Shown here in pieces: positions 1-8,189 of a stretch of 64,000 nucleotides of DNA. This DNA is from Paenibacillus sp. USDA918EY (GTDB lineage: Bacteria; Bacillota; Bacilli; Paenibacillales; Paenibacillaceae): NCBI RefSeq assembly GCF_009870825.1, contig NZ_WTWY01000002.1, positions 124,001-188,000 of the forward strand, given 5' to 3'. A model generated the notes under the pieces. It was not told where the DNA came from and did no database searches. It worked only from the letters and a program-made list of their open reading frames with translations. The number at the start of each line of letters is the position of its first letter. The stretch's first letter is position 1. The translations under genes and the position numbers were made by a program.

Positions 1-799
1 GCAGCGGATTTTTATGCATCAGCTCCACGATGATAAACAACACGAGCGCAACTCCGCCAATCGCGAGGCCGAGCTCGGCTCCGCGGGAGGTCCAGGACAC
101 GCTGCCGCCCTCATTGACGCCGTATGCCAGCATGGCAAACGCGATCGGGGCGAGAATAATGCCGAGCAGATCCAGCTGTTTCGCCGCATTGCGGTCTGCC
201 TTCGGCAAATAGGCGATGCCGAGGATGACGGCGACGATGCCGATCGGCACGTTAATGAGGAAAATCCAGCGCCAGTTGGCGTATTCCACGAGCCATCCGG
301 ACAATACCGGACCCAGCGCAGGCGCCAGCAGCATCGGCACGCCGAGCATCCCCATGATCGCGCCCCGTCGTTCCGGCGGCGCCAGCTTGAACACCATCGC
401 CATCCCGATCGGTGCGACCATGCCGCCTCCGAGTCCCTGAATGACGCGGTAGATGACCAACTGCGTTGCATCTTGCGCGATCGAGCACAACGCAGATCCC
501 AAGACGAACAGGACGACCGTCGTCACGAAAACCTGCTTCGCTCCAAACCGGTCGGTCATCCAGCCGGCAAGCGGAATGACGGCCGACAGCGCCAGCGTGT
601 AGCCGGTGATCGCCCACTGGATCGTTTTTAGATCCGTATGAAAGAAGTCAACGAGCTTGGGGACGGCGACATTGACGACCGTGCCGTCCAAAATAACCAT
701 AATCATGCCGACGATGATCGCCAGAAGGGGCGGAAGGATCGCTTTCAGCGAAAAAGGGGCCTCTCCTGCGGCGGGATGTCCCGCCATTGGTTTAGACAT
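1..799 (-). CDS. DHA2-family MFS drug efflux transporter, partial (N-terminal 266 residues)
   Basis: Reading the minus strand from 799 gives an uninterrupted hydrophobic protein that runs off the window start. It opens MSKPMAGHPAAG, then TM1 carries ILDGTVVNVAVP, the usual N-terminal motif of 14-TM EmrB/QacA-type H+ antiporters. It is followed by DRFGAKQVF (loop 2-3 motif), VIQGLGGGMVAPIGMA and LGPVLSGWLVEYANWRWIFLINVP-type text, the motif C region of exporters. About eight TM segments are visible. The start has GGAG six bases upstream. It lies 37 bp downstream of the TetR gene on the same strand, so the pair looks like a self-regulated efflux operon. Substrate cannot be told; the C-terminal half is outside the window. 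Confidence 0.9.
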   Translation of the reverse strand, partial: MSKPMAGHPAAGEAPFSLKAILPPLLAIIVGMIMVILDGTVVNVAVPKLVDFFHTDLKTIQWAITGYTLALSAVIPLAGWMTDRFGAKQVFVTTVVLFVLGSALCSIAQDATQLVIYRVIQGLGGGMVAPIGMAMVFKLAPPERRGAIMGMLGVPMLLAPALGPVLSGWLVEYANWRWIFLINVPIGIVAVILGIAYLPKADRNAAKQLDLLGIILAPIAFAMLAYGVNEGGSVSWTSRGAELGLAIGGVALVLFIIVELMHKNPL

Positions 800-836
800 A
801 GGTTTCTCCACTCATTTCTGTAGTTAGTTTGTTTCT

Positions 837-1463
837 CTATCTCTCGTATTTGTGAAAATAGTGACTGAACAACATGTCGACCTGGGCTTCCAGATCCGGC
901 AGGTGAATCTCCGGCGCGGGCTCTTCCCCGTTGATCCCGAGGTAAGAGTTCATAATGACGGGGTAAAACAACGCTCCGTAGAGCTGAGCCATCATGCAGC
1001 GTATTACCGTTTCATCCGTTTCGCCCGTGATTTCCACCAGCGTATCCATCAGCTTTTCCGTCTTCATGACTTTGCTGTAGCGGACATATTCGTTTTGGGA
1101 GCAGAGAATCAGCCGGCTCTGGTCGAGCAGCTCCTTGGCGAGGCCCGGGTACTCCTGAAGACGCTTGATATACCGGCAAAAAAACTGCTTCAGCCGCTCA
1201 ATCGGCCCCATGGTACGATCGTCAAGCAATGCGAAGGCGTCCTCGAAAGTGCCCACGATGCTTCCGATGGCCTGGGCGATCAGTTTTTCCTTCGAGCCGA
1301 AATGGTAGTTGACCAGCGCCAAATTCGCTGCCGCCTTGTCCGCGATTCTGCGCAGCGTGACGCATGCGATTCCTTCCTCCCGGATCAGCTCGACGGTGGC
1401 TTTTAACAAGTCTAGTTTTGTATCGGTTCCTGGTGTGTTTACCGAGCTGTCTTCCTTCGTCAA
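837..1463 (-). CDS. TetR/AcrR-family transcriptional repressor
   Basis: A 208-residue protein with the TetR layout. The N-terminal helix-turn-helix (about residues 17-65) contains LRRIADKAAANLALVNYHF followed by GSKEKLI, the most conserved stretch of the family; the C-terminal ligand and dimer domain is divergent. The start is TTG at 1463, preceded by GGAAGGAA. It sits directly upstream of the efflux gene on the same strand, and a strong inverted repeat lies just upstream of its start. It therefore probably represses itself and the transporter until an effector drug binds. The effector is unknown. Confidence 0.9.
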   Translation of the reverse strand: MTKEDSSVNTPGTDTKLDLLKATVELIREEGIACVTLRRIADKAAANLALVNYHFGSKEKLIAQAIGSIVGTFEDAFALLDDRTMGPIERLKQFFCRYIKRLQEYPGLAKELLDQSRLILCSQNEYVRYSKVMKTEKLMDTLVEITGETDETVIRCMMAQLYGALFYPVIMNSYLGINGEEPAPEIHLPDLEAQVDMLFSHYFHKYER

Positions 1464-1490
1464 TGCGGGTTCCTTCCCCCTTTCCGCATG

Positions 1491-1523
1491 AAATTAAACA
1501 ATGTTTAATACATCGTTTAATTT
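1491..1523. promoter_or_regulatory. Probable TetR operator: nested inverted repeats
   Basis: AAATTAAAC (1491-1499) is repeated as the perfect reverse complement GTTTAATTT (1515-1523). Inside it, 1494-1508 is itself a palindrome with 7-bp arms, TTAAACA/TGTTTAA. It lies 28-60 bp upstream of the TetR start, where an autoregulatory operator is expected. The symmetry is seen; binding is inferred. Confidence 0.65.
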
Positions 1524-1626
1524 AACCGCCCATGCTTTGATTGTCAATCATTTTTCCTGAGAAAACTTGTTGTTATTCGAAGCCGTTTCCGCCCGATGTC
1601 GGTTTTGCCGATAGACGCTCCATCTC

Positions 1627-3234
1627 CTACTCGATCCGGGATGCGTCGATTCGTTCGAACAGCAGCTCCGGCGGATTCAGCTTACGTCCGGCCGGCACGA
1701 AATCCACCTGCCATGACGGTTCGGGCAGAGACAGAAAATCCCGGATTTTTTGGCAGGAAAAAGGGATAAACGGCGTAAGCAGACAGCTCAAGTTGGCTAT
1801 GATCTGGATGCAGCTGTGCAGGGTGGCGCCGCAGGTTTCCCGGTTGTCCTTGATCTGCAGCCACGGCTTTTCTTCGTCGAAATATTTGTTGGCCTTGCGA
1901 ACGGCGGAAAAAATGTCTTCCAACGCTTCCTTCAGCCGGCCGGCTTCGATGTTGTCACCGGCGCTTTGGTATAACGCCGACAGCGATTTTCCCCATGGAT
2001 CCGGAAGCTCTCCTTCCGGCACGATCCCGTCAAACGATTTATGGACGAAAGCAAGCGTCCGCTGCACGAAATTGCCGAATGCGCCAAGCAGTTCCCCGTT
2101 ATGGCTATGGATGAATTCCCGCCACGAAAAATCCGCGTCCCGGCGCTCCGGCCCGTTGGCGATCAGGAAATACCGGATGGAATCCGGATGGTATCTCGCC
2201 AGCAGATCCGGAACCCATACGGCCCAGTTGCGGCTGGTCGAAAACTTCTTGCCTTCAAGAGTCAAATGCTCGCAGGATAGGATCCGGTCCGGCAGATGCA
2301 GCCCGCCTGCGCCAAGCAAAATAGCCGGCCAAATGAGCGTATGGAACGGGATGTTGTCTTTCCCGTGCACGTAATAGGACGTAATCTTCCCCTCCTCCTC
2401 CAGCCAAAACGGCTCCCATCTTTCCCCCGTTTGCGCAGCCCACTGCTTGCTGGCGGACAGATAACCGCTAACGGCCTCGATCCACACGTAAATTTTTTTA
2501 TCCCCGAACCCCGGCAGCGGCACATCCACGCCCCATGTCAAATCCCGGGTGGCCGCCCGGTCCTGCAGCCCTTCCTTCAAATACCTTTCCGTCGTCTGCA
2601 CGGCGTTGTCCCTCCAGCCCTCCGCCTGACCGGCATAACGTGACAAAACCTCCTGGAACCGCGACAAGGCCAAATAATAATGCTCCGTCGGCCGCTCCAC
2701 CGGCGCATGGCCGCACAGCTTGCAGGCCCGCTCCTTAAGGTCCGAGGGCTCCAGCAGCGTGGAGCAATGGTCGCATTGGTCTCCCCGCGCCTGCTTGCCG
2801 CAAACCGGGCAAATGCCCTCGACGTACCGGTCCGGCAAAAAGCGGCCGTCCGTCTCGCAATAGGTTTGCATGACCGTTTTCCGGTATAAATACCCTTGCT
2901 CCAACAGCTTCAAAAACAAAGCCTGCACCGTCTCATGATGGGCCTGCCGATCCGTGCGCGTGTACAGGTCATAGCTGAACCCCAGCTTTTCGAAGCATGC
3001 CTTGAATTCCTCATGATACCGTCCGGCAAAATCTCCCGGCTCCATGCCTTCCTGCGCGGCTTGAACGGCCACCGGCGTTCCATGGCAGTCGCTGCCCGAA
3101 ACGTACAGCACCTTCTCCCCCTTGGACCGAAAATAACGCGCCAACACGTCCCCGGGCAGCAGGCTGGCCAGCCTCCCCAAATGAAGCGAGCCGTTGGCAT
3201 AAGGCCAAGCTCCCCCGATAAAAATATGCGCCAT
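1627..3234 (-). CDS. metG: Methionyl-tRNA synthetase, short form
   Basis: A 535-residue class I aminoacyl-tRNA synthetase that charges tRNA-Met. Visible are the HIGH-like motif HLGR near residue 17, the zinc-knuckle cysteines CPVCG, CDHC and CKLCG (about 143-190), and the second catalytic signature as KFSTS in place of KMSKS (about residue 330). The WGVDVPLPG and [13 protein letters not shown] blocks are typical of MetRS. It is shorter than the usual 650-660-residue Bacillus MetRS and ends after the anticodon-binding helices, with no C-terminal EMAP/Trbp-like tRNA-binding domain. It may therefore be a second MetRS paralogue rather than the housekeeping copy; the rest of the genome would settle that. 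A T-box leader lies directly upstream. Confidence 0.95.
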   Translation of the reverse strand: MAHIFIGGAWPYANGSLHLGRLASLLPGDVLARYFRSKGEKVLYVSGSDCHGTPVAVQAAQEGMEPGDFAGRYHEEFKACFEKLGFSYDLYTRTDRQAHHETVQALFLKLLEQGYLYRKTVMQTYCETDGRFLPDRYVEGICPVCGKQARGDQCDHCSTLLEPSDLKERACKLCGHAPVERPTEHYYLALSRFQEVLSRYAGQAEGWRDNAVQTTERYLKEGLQDRAATRDLTWGVDVPLPGFGDKKIYVWIEAVSGYLSASKQWAAQTGERWEPFWLEEEGKITSYYVHGKDNIPFHTLIWPAILLGAGGLHLPDRILSCEHLTLEGKKFSTSRNWAVWVPDLLARYHPDSIRYFLIANGPERRDADFSWREFIHSHNGELLGAFGNFVQRTLAFVHKSFDGIVPEGELPDPWGKSLSALYQSAGDNIEAGRLKEALEDIFSAVRKANKYFDEEKPWLQIKDNRETCGATLHSCIQIIANLSCLLTPFIPFSCQKIRDFLSLPEPSWQVDFVPAGRKLNPPELLFERIDASRIE

Positions 3235-3267
3235 CTTTTACTCCTCCTTTTTTTGGCATCACAAATA

Positions 3268-3575
3268 TAAAAAAGCCCTCATCCCTTAAGGGACGAGAGC
3301 TCGCTAGCCCACGTGTTACCACCCAAATTCATCCATGCCTCGCGGCACTCACCTCGTCAGGTACGCCGCAGCCCATCCGCGGTTATACCTTAGCACGTTA
3401 ACGGGTGCGGGCTTCCGGCGCAGTCTACATCCCTGAGGCGGGATTCGGTGCGCAGCTCCAAGACCATGTTCCCGCGGGTATTCCCTGCTCCTTTTCAGCT
3501 CCCGGAGCTCTCTGCAGAAGGCGTCGCCGCGGTACTCTTCTTTTCATCGCTTTTAGTTGTCGTTTGAAGTTATTG
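3268..3575 (-). ncRNA. T-box leader (tRNA-Met sensing) with terminator upstream of metG
   Basis: The minus strand from about 3575 to 3268 has the order of a T-box riboswitch. A stem I region carries AGAGTA and CAGAGAGC followed by GCTGAAAA, then a candidate specifier ATG at 3467-3465 in the context GAACATGG. The T-box bulge GGGTGGTAACACG lies at about 3333-3312. Last comes a terminator hairpin closed by GTCCC/GGGAT with a TTTTTT tract (about 3300-3268). The UGGU in the T-box would pair with the ACCA end of an uncharged tRNA whose discriminator base is A, which fits tRNA-Met. Uncharged tRNA should favour antitermination and so raise synthetase expression. Confidence 0.9.
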
Positions 3576-3580
3576 GAAAA

Positions 3581-3608
3581 ATTATAACAGAGGGTGAGGA
3601 GTAGTCAA
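3581..3608 (-). promoter_or_regulatory. SigA-type promoter of the T-box/metG transcript
   Basis: On the minus strand TTGACT (3608-3603), a 16-bp spacer and a perfect TATAAT (3586-3581) lie just upstream of the T-box leader. Confidence 0.75.
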
Positions 3609-3639
3609 CAACAAAAAGCCCATTCCACAAAGCCAGGGA

Positions 3640-4299
3640 TTACACAAATTCCCCATTATGGATCAGACCGAGCCTTTTAGCCTCTACAATCGCCTCGGAG
3701 CGCGAACGCACGCCCAGTTTTTCGAAGATCCGGGTCAAATTGTACTCGACTGTGCGTTGGCTCATGAGCAGCTTCGCGGCGATATCCTTGTTGCTGCTGC
3801 CCCCCGCAACCTCCTGTAATATTTCCTGCTCCCGTTCATTAATGGACACGTCTTCCATCGTTTTATCGTTGCGTACAGAGGACAGCCTCACCTCGCTTCG
3901 CCGCAGCTGCCTCAAAAGCGAAACAGGTATTACCGCTTCCCCGCGGAGTGCGCAGCGAATCGCATTCAACAGCTGCTCCCGGCTGGCCGTTTTGCTTATG
4001 ATGCCCGAAACACCGGCTTCCACCAGCAAATTGAAATTCGAGCTGATCTCGTAGCCCGTATAGATCAGAATCCGAAAATCCGGATTGATGCCCATCAATC
4101 GTTTGGTAAGCTCCAAACCGCTGATCACCGGAATGTTGAGGTCAAACAGCATGACGTCAAATTCCTGACTTTTGGCTATTTCGAGGGCCTCCGGCGAATG
4201 ATAGGAAACCGTTACTTCCATATCGGGGTCCTGTTCGATCATCGTTTTCGTACCCTCACATACCGAAGGATGGTCGTCAACTAGCAAAATACGAATCAT
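3640..4299 (-). CDS. comA: ComA-like LuxR/NarL-family response regulator
   Basis: A 219-residue two-domain response regulator. The receiver domain shows VDDHP near the start, the phospho-acceptor Asp-53 in VMLFDLNIP, and the conserved Lys in GIISKTAS. The C-terminal LuxR-type helix-turn-helix reads INEREQEILQEVAGG, then NKDIAAKLLMSQRTVEYN. I chose the ATG at 4299 (MIRILLVDD) because GGAGG lies seven bases upstream; a longer frame from 4320 has no such site. It overlaps the comP-like kinase by 23 bp, so the two are translationally coupled. Placement after comQ, comX and comP identifies it as ComA rather than another NarL-type regulator. Likely targets are the clustered TTGCGG/CCGCAA hexamers at 6972-7010 and 26599-26647. 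Confidence 0.88.
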   Translation of the reverse strand: MIRILLVDDHPSVCEGTKTMIEQDPDMEVTVSYHSPEALEIAKSQEFDVMLFDLNIPVISGLELTKRLMGINPDFRILIYTGYEISSNFNLLVEAGVSGIISKTASREQLLNAIRCALRGEAVIPVSLLRQLRRSEVRLSSVRNDKTMEDVSINEREQEILQEVAGGSSNKDIAAKLLMSQRTVEYNLTRIFEKLGVRSRSEAIVEAKRLGLIHNGEFV

Positions 4300-6652
4300 C
4301 GTTCTCTCCTCCTTCTTCACTGTGGGGATTCATCGGCAGCGTCAACTGGACTTCAAAGCCTTTGCCCGGTTCCGAATGAAACGCAATATCCCCGTCAAGG
4401 CTGCGGACGCGTTCCTTGATACCCGAAATCCCCATATGTTTGAACGAATCGGTAAGTTCCGTCAACTGAAGCCCGCGGCCGTCATCTTTATAGTAGAAAT
4501 ACAATTCGCTGTCGCGCTGCTCCAGCTCGATCAGGATTTGGGACGCCCTCGCATGCTTGTCGGCGTTTCGCAGCAATTCCTGCACGATGCGGTAAACCGC
4601 CAAAATTTGCACGTCATTAAGCTCGATGACGGACGGTTCCGCCCGAAGCGTCACGGAATAATTGGAGCGGATCTGCTCCTGCTGAATCAACTGTTCCAGC
4701 GCCTCCACGATCCCCATCTCCTTCAAGAGGGGCGGGCGCAGCTCGTTGCAGGTCTGCCTGATCTGATGAATAACGTCGAGAAGTCCTTCTTTGATCTGGT
4801 CCAGTTGTTCCAGCAAGCCGTCTTCCATCGGGTAATCCAGCATCAACGACTCCAGCTTCCGGTACCAGATGAGCTGATCCTGCAAAGCCGCGTCATGCAG
4901 ATCCGAAGCAAGCCGTCTACGCTCGTTTTCGGAAAGGGTAAAAATCAGGCGGAGCACCCAGGAAGGCGCCTCCTTCTGGCTTTTCATTTCCGTTTCCAGG
5001 TTCTCGATCAACCCTTCGATCAAGTACAGGTTTTCGTATACGATCCCGCTGTAATGGGCAATCGTTTTGAGCCAGTTCTTCTCGTCCATGTTGAGGCTCG
5101 TATGGTTAACCTTTTCGTCGATCCACAATACGTGCTGCGTCGTTCCGTAATTGCCCGTCACCAGCCCGGTGCCGGCCGGCAGGCGAATCATATCTCCTAC
5201 CGCCGGCTTATAGCCCAGTTTTTGCAGCGCGGCTTCGATCTCCGGATCAGCGTTCCCGTCCCCCGAAACCGTAGGACGGTCCATGCTTTTATCCTGAACG
5301 ATTTTAAGGAAAGACACATTCCGAACGGGCAAAATCATGCAGACCTCCCGCTCCAGCAGCTTCTCCAGATCGGAACGTTTCATCACCTTCGAAATCCTCT
5401 TGGAAAAGCGGTCGATGCTTCCTTGAAAATCATGGGTTTCCTTAAGAAAATGAGGCCTCAGCCTATAGTCCATAAACTCCTTGGCGAACAAAAACAGCGT
5501 AATCATGAAATAGACCAATAGAAAAGACTGAATCCACTTGACCCAGGTATATTGATTCTGATGCATAATGACGGCCATCAGGCCGATGATGACCAAAGCC
5601 GGAATAAAAGAAATCGTCGTATAATAAAAGAAGCGATTCAGCACAAAGTCGATATCGAACAGCCTTTTTGTAATAAAGAGATAAAAATACACGACCGGAA
5701 TGGCCACCAGAAAAATCGCCGTCAGCTTTGCCGGGGCAAAGGACAGGCCGAAAAAACCGGGAATCGCGTCAAACAGCAAAAACGGCAGAAAAGCAACCGT
5801 ATGTCCGGTTAACGTAAATTTGAAAAGCGATCGGAGCTCCCCGGAACGGTGCTTTATGAATTTGCTAATCAATTTGTAAACGATGACCACATTGGCGTAC
5901 ACGAAAAATGCCAACAGCGCCGTCGTCTCATACGGATGGATCGGGATTCCGGGAATGACGCTCAGCACCATCATCATACCGACCAACGAGGCGAACAGGT
6001 AAAAAGCTCTAAGCCCCGTCCTGGTAATAAATCGTTCTTGATAGTTCCGAAGATAGGCTTCCATGAAGTGGATGAAGAAGACCGGTATGCTGGCGAAGCT
6101 GATCCCGAGCGTGATTCTTCCGACGGGGTTCAGCAGCCCCGAAGCTGCCGAGCTGAAATAACTTAAACCAATGCTCAGAAAAAACAGGATCAGGAGCTTA
6201 GCAGCCCGGTCTTCTTTTTCCTTCTTATATACATACACCGAGAAAATCAGCAGCAGCACCAGAGATAAGCCGGGGATGACCAGATAAAATAACGTGCCGT
6301 ACGCCGAAACGCCATGATCAACGGGAAACGTAATCGTATACGAAGAACCGTCAGGCGCTTGGCGTTCGATCTCGATATGGTCTGCGCCTACAATGACTCC
6401 ATACGTCCGGATCGCTTCCGATTGGAGGGGATCGGCTCCGTCCACATTGACCACGATGTCGCCGGGCTTAATGATGCCTTTGCCCCAGCTGTCCGGCTCG
6501 ATGGCCGTCACGGCCATCCGGCCGTCCGCATTCGGTGCGACGTCGATCCCCATGTCCCGTTGGCTTATGATAACGCCTGCCAAATATGCGACCAATACGA
6601 TAAGTGCAATCCATCCTGCTGCAAGTTTGATGTTATTCGTCCATTTCGACAA
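4277..6652 (-). CDS. comP: ComP-like membrane sensor histidine kinase
   Basis: About 791 residues. After a first TM segment comes an extracytoplasmic PDZ-like domain (GKGIIKPGDIVVNVDGADP, about residues 55-115). Then follow about seven TM helices to residue 380, a cytoplasmic linker, a HisKA_3 dimerisation domain with the phospho-acceptor His in LASDLHDAALQDQL (about residue 588), and a HATPase_c domain with N-box LLRNADKHA and G-box DDGRGLQL. This matches the ComP architecture. The TTG at 6652 has GGAGG nine bases upstream; a GTG at 6673 has no clear site, so the exact start is uncertain. It lies 53 bp after comX and overlaps comA. Its ligand should be the modified ComX peptide. Confidence 0.87.
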   Translation of the reverse strand: MSKWTNNIKLAAGWIALIVLVAYLAGVIISQRDMGIDVAPNADGRMAVTAIEPDSWGKGIIKPGDIVVNVDGADPLQSEAIRTYGVIVGADHIEIERQAPDGSSYTITFPVDHGVSAYGTLFYLVIPGLSLVLLLIFSVYVYKKEKEDRAAKLLILFFLSIGLSYFSSAASGLLNPVGRITLGISFASIPVFFIHFMEAYLRNYQERFITRTGLRAFYLFASLVGMMMVLSVIPGIPIHPYETTALLAFFVYANVVIVYKLISKFIKHRSGELRSLFKFTLTGHTVAFLPFLLFDAIPGFFGLSFAPAKLTAIFLVAIPVVYFYLFITKRLFDIDFVLNRFFYYTTISFIPALVIIGLMAVIMHQNQYTWVKWIQSFLLVYFMITLFLFAKEFMDYRLRPHFLKETHDFQGSIDRFSKRISKVMKRSDLEKLLEREVCMILPVRNVSFLKIVQDKSMDRPTVSGDGNADPEIEAALQKLGYKPAVGDMIRLPAGTGLVTGNYGTTQHVLWIDEKVNHTSLNMDEKNWLKTIAHYSGIVYENLYLIEGLIENLETEMKSQKEAPSWVLRLIFTLSENERRRLASDLHDAALQDQLIWYRKLESLMLDYPMEDGLLEQLDQIKEGLLDVIHQIRQTCNELRPPLLKEMGIVEALEQLIQQEQIRSNYSVTLRAEPSVIELNDVQILAVYRIVQELLRNADKHARASQILIELEQRDSELYFYYKDDGRGLQLTELTDSFKHMGISGIKERVRSLDGDIAFHSEPGKGFEVQLTLPMNPHSEEGGENDDSYFAS

Positions 6653-6705
6653 TGAAGTAGGCCTCCAGATCACTTAATGTTGTATGCGGTAAAGCAGCTG
6701 AGAAT

Positions 6706-6879
6706 TTAAGCCCAATATGCGCTTTTGCGGAGGGAGTCATCCGGTTTGCGCTCTTGCATGACATCCATGAATGCGCGCTGTTCCAATGCCGACATGCCGG
6801 CCAGCTGCAGCTGTCCGTTTTGAATCCGGGCCATAAATTCAGGTTCCGTTACGATTTTACGAATCATTTCTTTCAACAT
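6706..6879 (-). CDS. comX: ComX pheromone precursor
   Basis: A 57-residue peptide beginning MLKEMIRKIVTEPEF and ending RKSAYWA. It is recognised by position, between a ComQ-like prenyltransferase and a ComP-like kinase, and by ComX traits: a short hydrophobic/charged leader and a C-terminal tail with a single Trp (residue 56). The Trp is the residue ComQ isoprenylates in Bacillus. GGGAGG lies eight bases before the ATG at 6879; an upstream frame start at 6903 has no such site. The mature pheromone should be the last 6-12 residues, but the cleavage point cannot be read. The sequence tail is unlike the B. subtilis 168 type, so this would be a distinct pherotype. Confidence 0.85.
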   Translation of the reverse strand: MLKEMIRKIVTEPEFMARIQNGQLQLAGMSALEQRAFMDVMQERKPDDSLRKSAYWA

Positions 6880-6921
6880 TGTCGTTTCCTCCCAATGGAT
6901 CAATTTGCTTCCTTTGATTTC

Positions 6922-7010
6922 AATATATCAAGGCAGCATCCATTGCAAAACGACAACATATCACGTATTTCCCGCAAATCGGTTGCGTGGGAATTGCGGC
7001 ATCTTTGCGG
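6922..7010 (-). promoter_or_regulatory. comX promoter with an 11-bp-phased array of ComA-like hexamers
   Basis: Plus-strand hexamers are CCGCAA (6972-6977), TTGCGT (6983-6988), TTGCGG (6994-6999) and TTGCGG (7005-7010), each starting exactly 11 bp after the last, so all face the same side of the helix. Downstream on the minus strand is a promoter, TTTGCA (6949-6944), 16 bp, TATATT (6927-6922), ahead of comX. TTGCGG/CCGCAA is the half-site of Bacillus ComA boxes. Binding is inferred. Confidence 0.6.
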
Positions 7011-7046
7011 TACCCGGAACGTGTTCACCGGGTTATATCCGGATGG

Positions 7047-7967
7047 TTACCGCGCGGCTTCGATCATTAAGTCACGCCATTTCGGGTCCATCTCCATGCC
7101 CTCGATGATGTTCAAAAACCGGTAATAGTGGGATCGCATCCGAACGGAAGTATATAATGCGGTGCCTGTCCGCTCGACCACGGCGCAAAACTCCTCTTCG
7201 CGATGCAGCACCTCCTCCGGTTTGAGGCGGCCCGCAAAATAGTCCACGATCCAGCGTTCATCCTGTTCTTCCGCAGTAGAAAGCAAAAACAGTACCGGGA
7301 GCGTTTTTTTGCGGCGCAAAAAATCATTTTTGTTTCCCCAATCCAGCAAATCCCTATAATCGTTTTTAATCTGAGCGGCGATGCCGACCTCCCGGGCATA
7401 TTCGGCCACCCGTTCATCGGCCTGTCCGGTAGCCAAAATGACTCCAATCATGCAGGCGCACACCAATAGGGCCGCCGACTTTTGCTCCACCATCTTCAGA
7501 TATTCATCCTCGTCGCGGACGGCATTCAGCAGATCCAACGTTTGGCCGTTAATGGCCACCAGCATTTGCCGGTTTAAAAAGGCTCCGGACTCATGCACCC
7601 TCTCCAGCGGAAAGTCGCTGTAAAGCAGCGTCTCCTGGGATAAGGTCAAAAAGCCGATGGCGAGGTTTAGCGCAATATCCTTCGAAAGCCGGTGCCAGGG
7701 CATTCCTCCATGGTCTTCATCTTGCAAATCGTCGATGATGTCCAGGCCAAGAATCATCAGTTCCACCGCTGCCGCAGCCTTGTAGACGGCGTCGCCTTCC
7801 CCGCCGAACATCCGGTAATGCAAAACGGTCATTTTGCCGAATAATAGGGATTCGGCTTGCTTCACCCGCAAAGACGCCAAAGCAGCCTCAAGCAGCATTT
7901 CCACTCTAAAAAACGCCTTTGCTTGGCCTTCCAATTCGGACATGATCCTGGGTTCAAATTGCTCCAC
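7047..7967 (-). CDS. comQ: ComQ-like isoprenyl transferase (pheromone modification)
   Basis: A 306-residue member of the trans-polyprenyl diphosphate synthase fold. The first Asp-rich motif is IIDDLQDED (residues 77-85), where DDxxD binds Mg-diphosphate, and the second is the shorter NDYRD. The protein shares the family's helical, Ala/Leu-rich pattern. In the comQXPA system ComQ attaches a farnesyl or geranyl group to the Trp of ComX, and this gene lies directly upstream of comX on the same strand. The GTG start at 7967 has GGGAGG seven bases upstream. Without that neighbourhood it would be called a generic polyprenyl synthetase. Confidence 0.88.
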   Translation of the reverse strand: MEQFEPRIMSELEGQAKAFFRVEMLLEAALASLRVKQAESLLFGKMTVLHYRMFGGEGDAVYKAAAAVELMILGLDIIDDLQDEDHGGMPWHRLSKDIALNLAIGFLTLSQETLLYSDFPLERVHESGAFLNRQMLVAINGQTLDLLNAVRDEDEYLKMVEQKSAALLVCACMIGVILATGQADERVAEYAREVGIAAQIKNDYRDLLDWGNKNDFLRRKKTLPVLFLLSTAEEQDERWIVDYFAGRLKPEEVLHREEEFCAVVERTGTALYTSVRMRSHYYRFLNIIEGMEMDPKWRDLMIEAAR

Positions 7968-8052
7968 GAACTCCCCTCCCGAAATTTCGCAGTTTCCACC
8001 AATATTTAACTCTTATTTTAATGGATGCTAGAATCCGTTTCCATAGTTTTCC

Positions 8053-8142
8053 TAAAACAACCCCGCAAAGTGGGGCTTTGGCTTCGAAGCTGATTCAGAT
8101 ACTTTGCGGTGAGTCCCGAAATTGATAAACCCTATTATGTTG
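8053..8142 (+). repeat. Dispersed 90-bp intergenic repeat, copy 1
   Basis: This stretch matches the reverse complement of 47551-47640 at about 79 of 90 positions. It holds a CCCCGC/GTGGGG hairpin, the palindrome GCTTCGAAGC, and a second TTTGCGG...CCCG arm. Both copies are in gene-free gaps 40 kb apart. The element type is unknown; possibilities are a mobile palindromic repeat or a structured RNA. Confidence 0.75.
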
Positions 8143-8187
8143 AAAAAAAAGCATCTGCAGGCCCTGGATCGGCCGGCAGACGCTTTT
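8143..8187 (-). terminator. Rho-independent terminator of the RiPP operon
   Basis: The minus strand shows AAAAGCGTCTGC pairing with GCAGATGCTTTT (one G-T), followed by eight T, immediately after the last gene of the cluster. Confidence 0.8.
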
Positions 8188-8189
8188 AT

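Noticed and set aside
4322..5521. 399-codon open frame on the plus strand
   Set aside because: It is antisense to the comP coding region, has no ribosome site and its composition (His, Arg, Gln, Phe runs) is that of a mirror frame.
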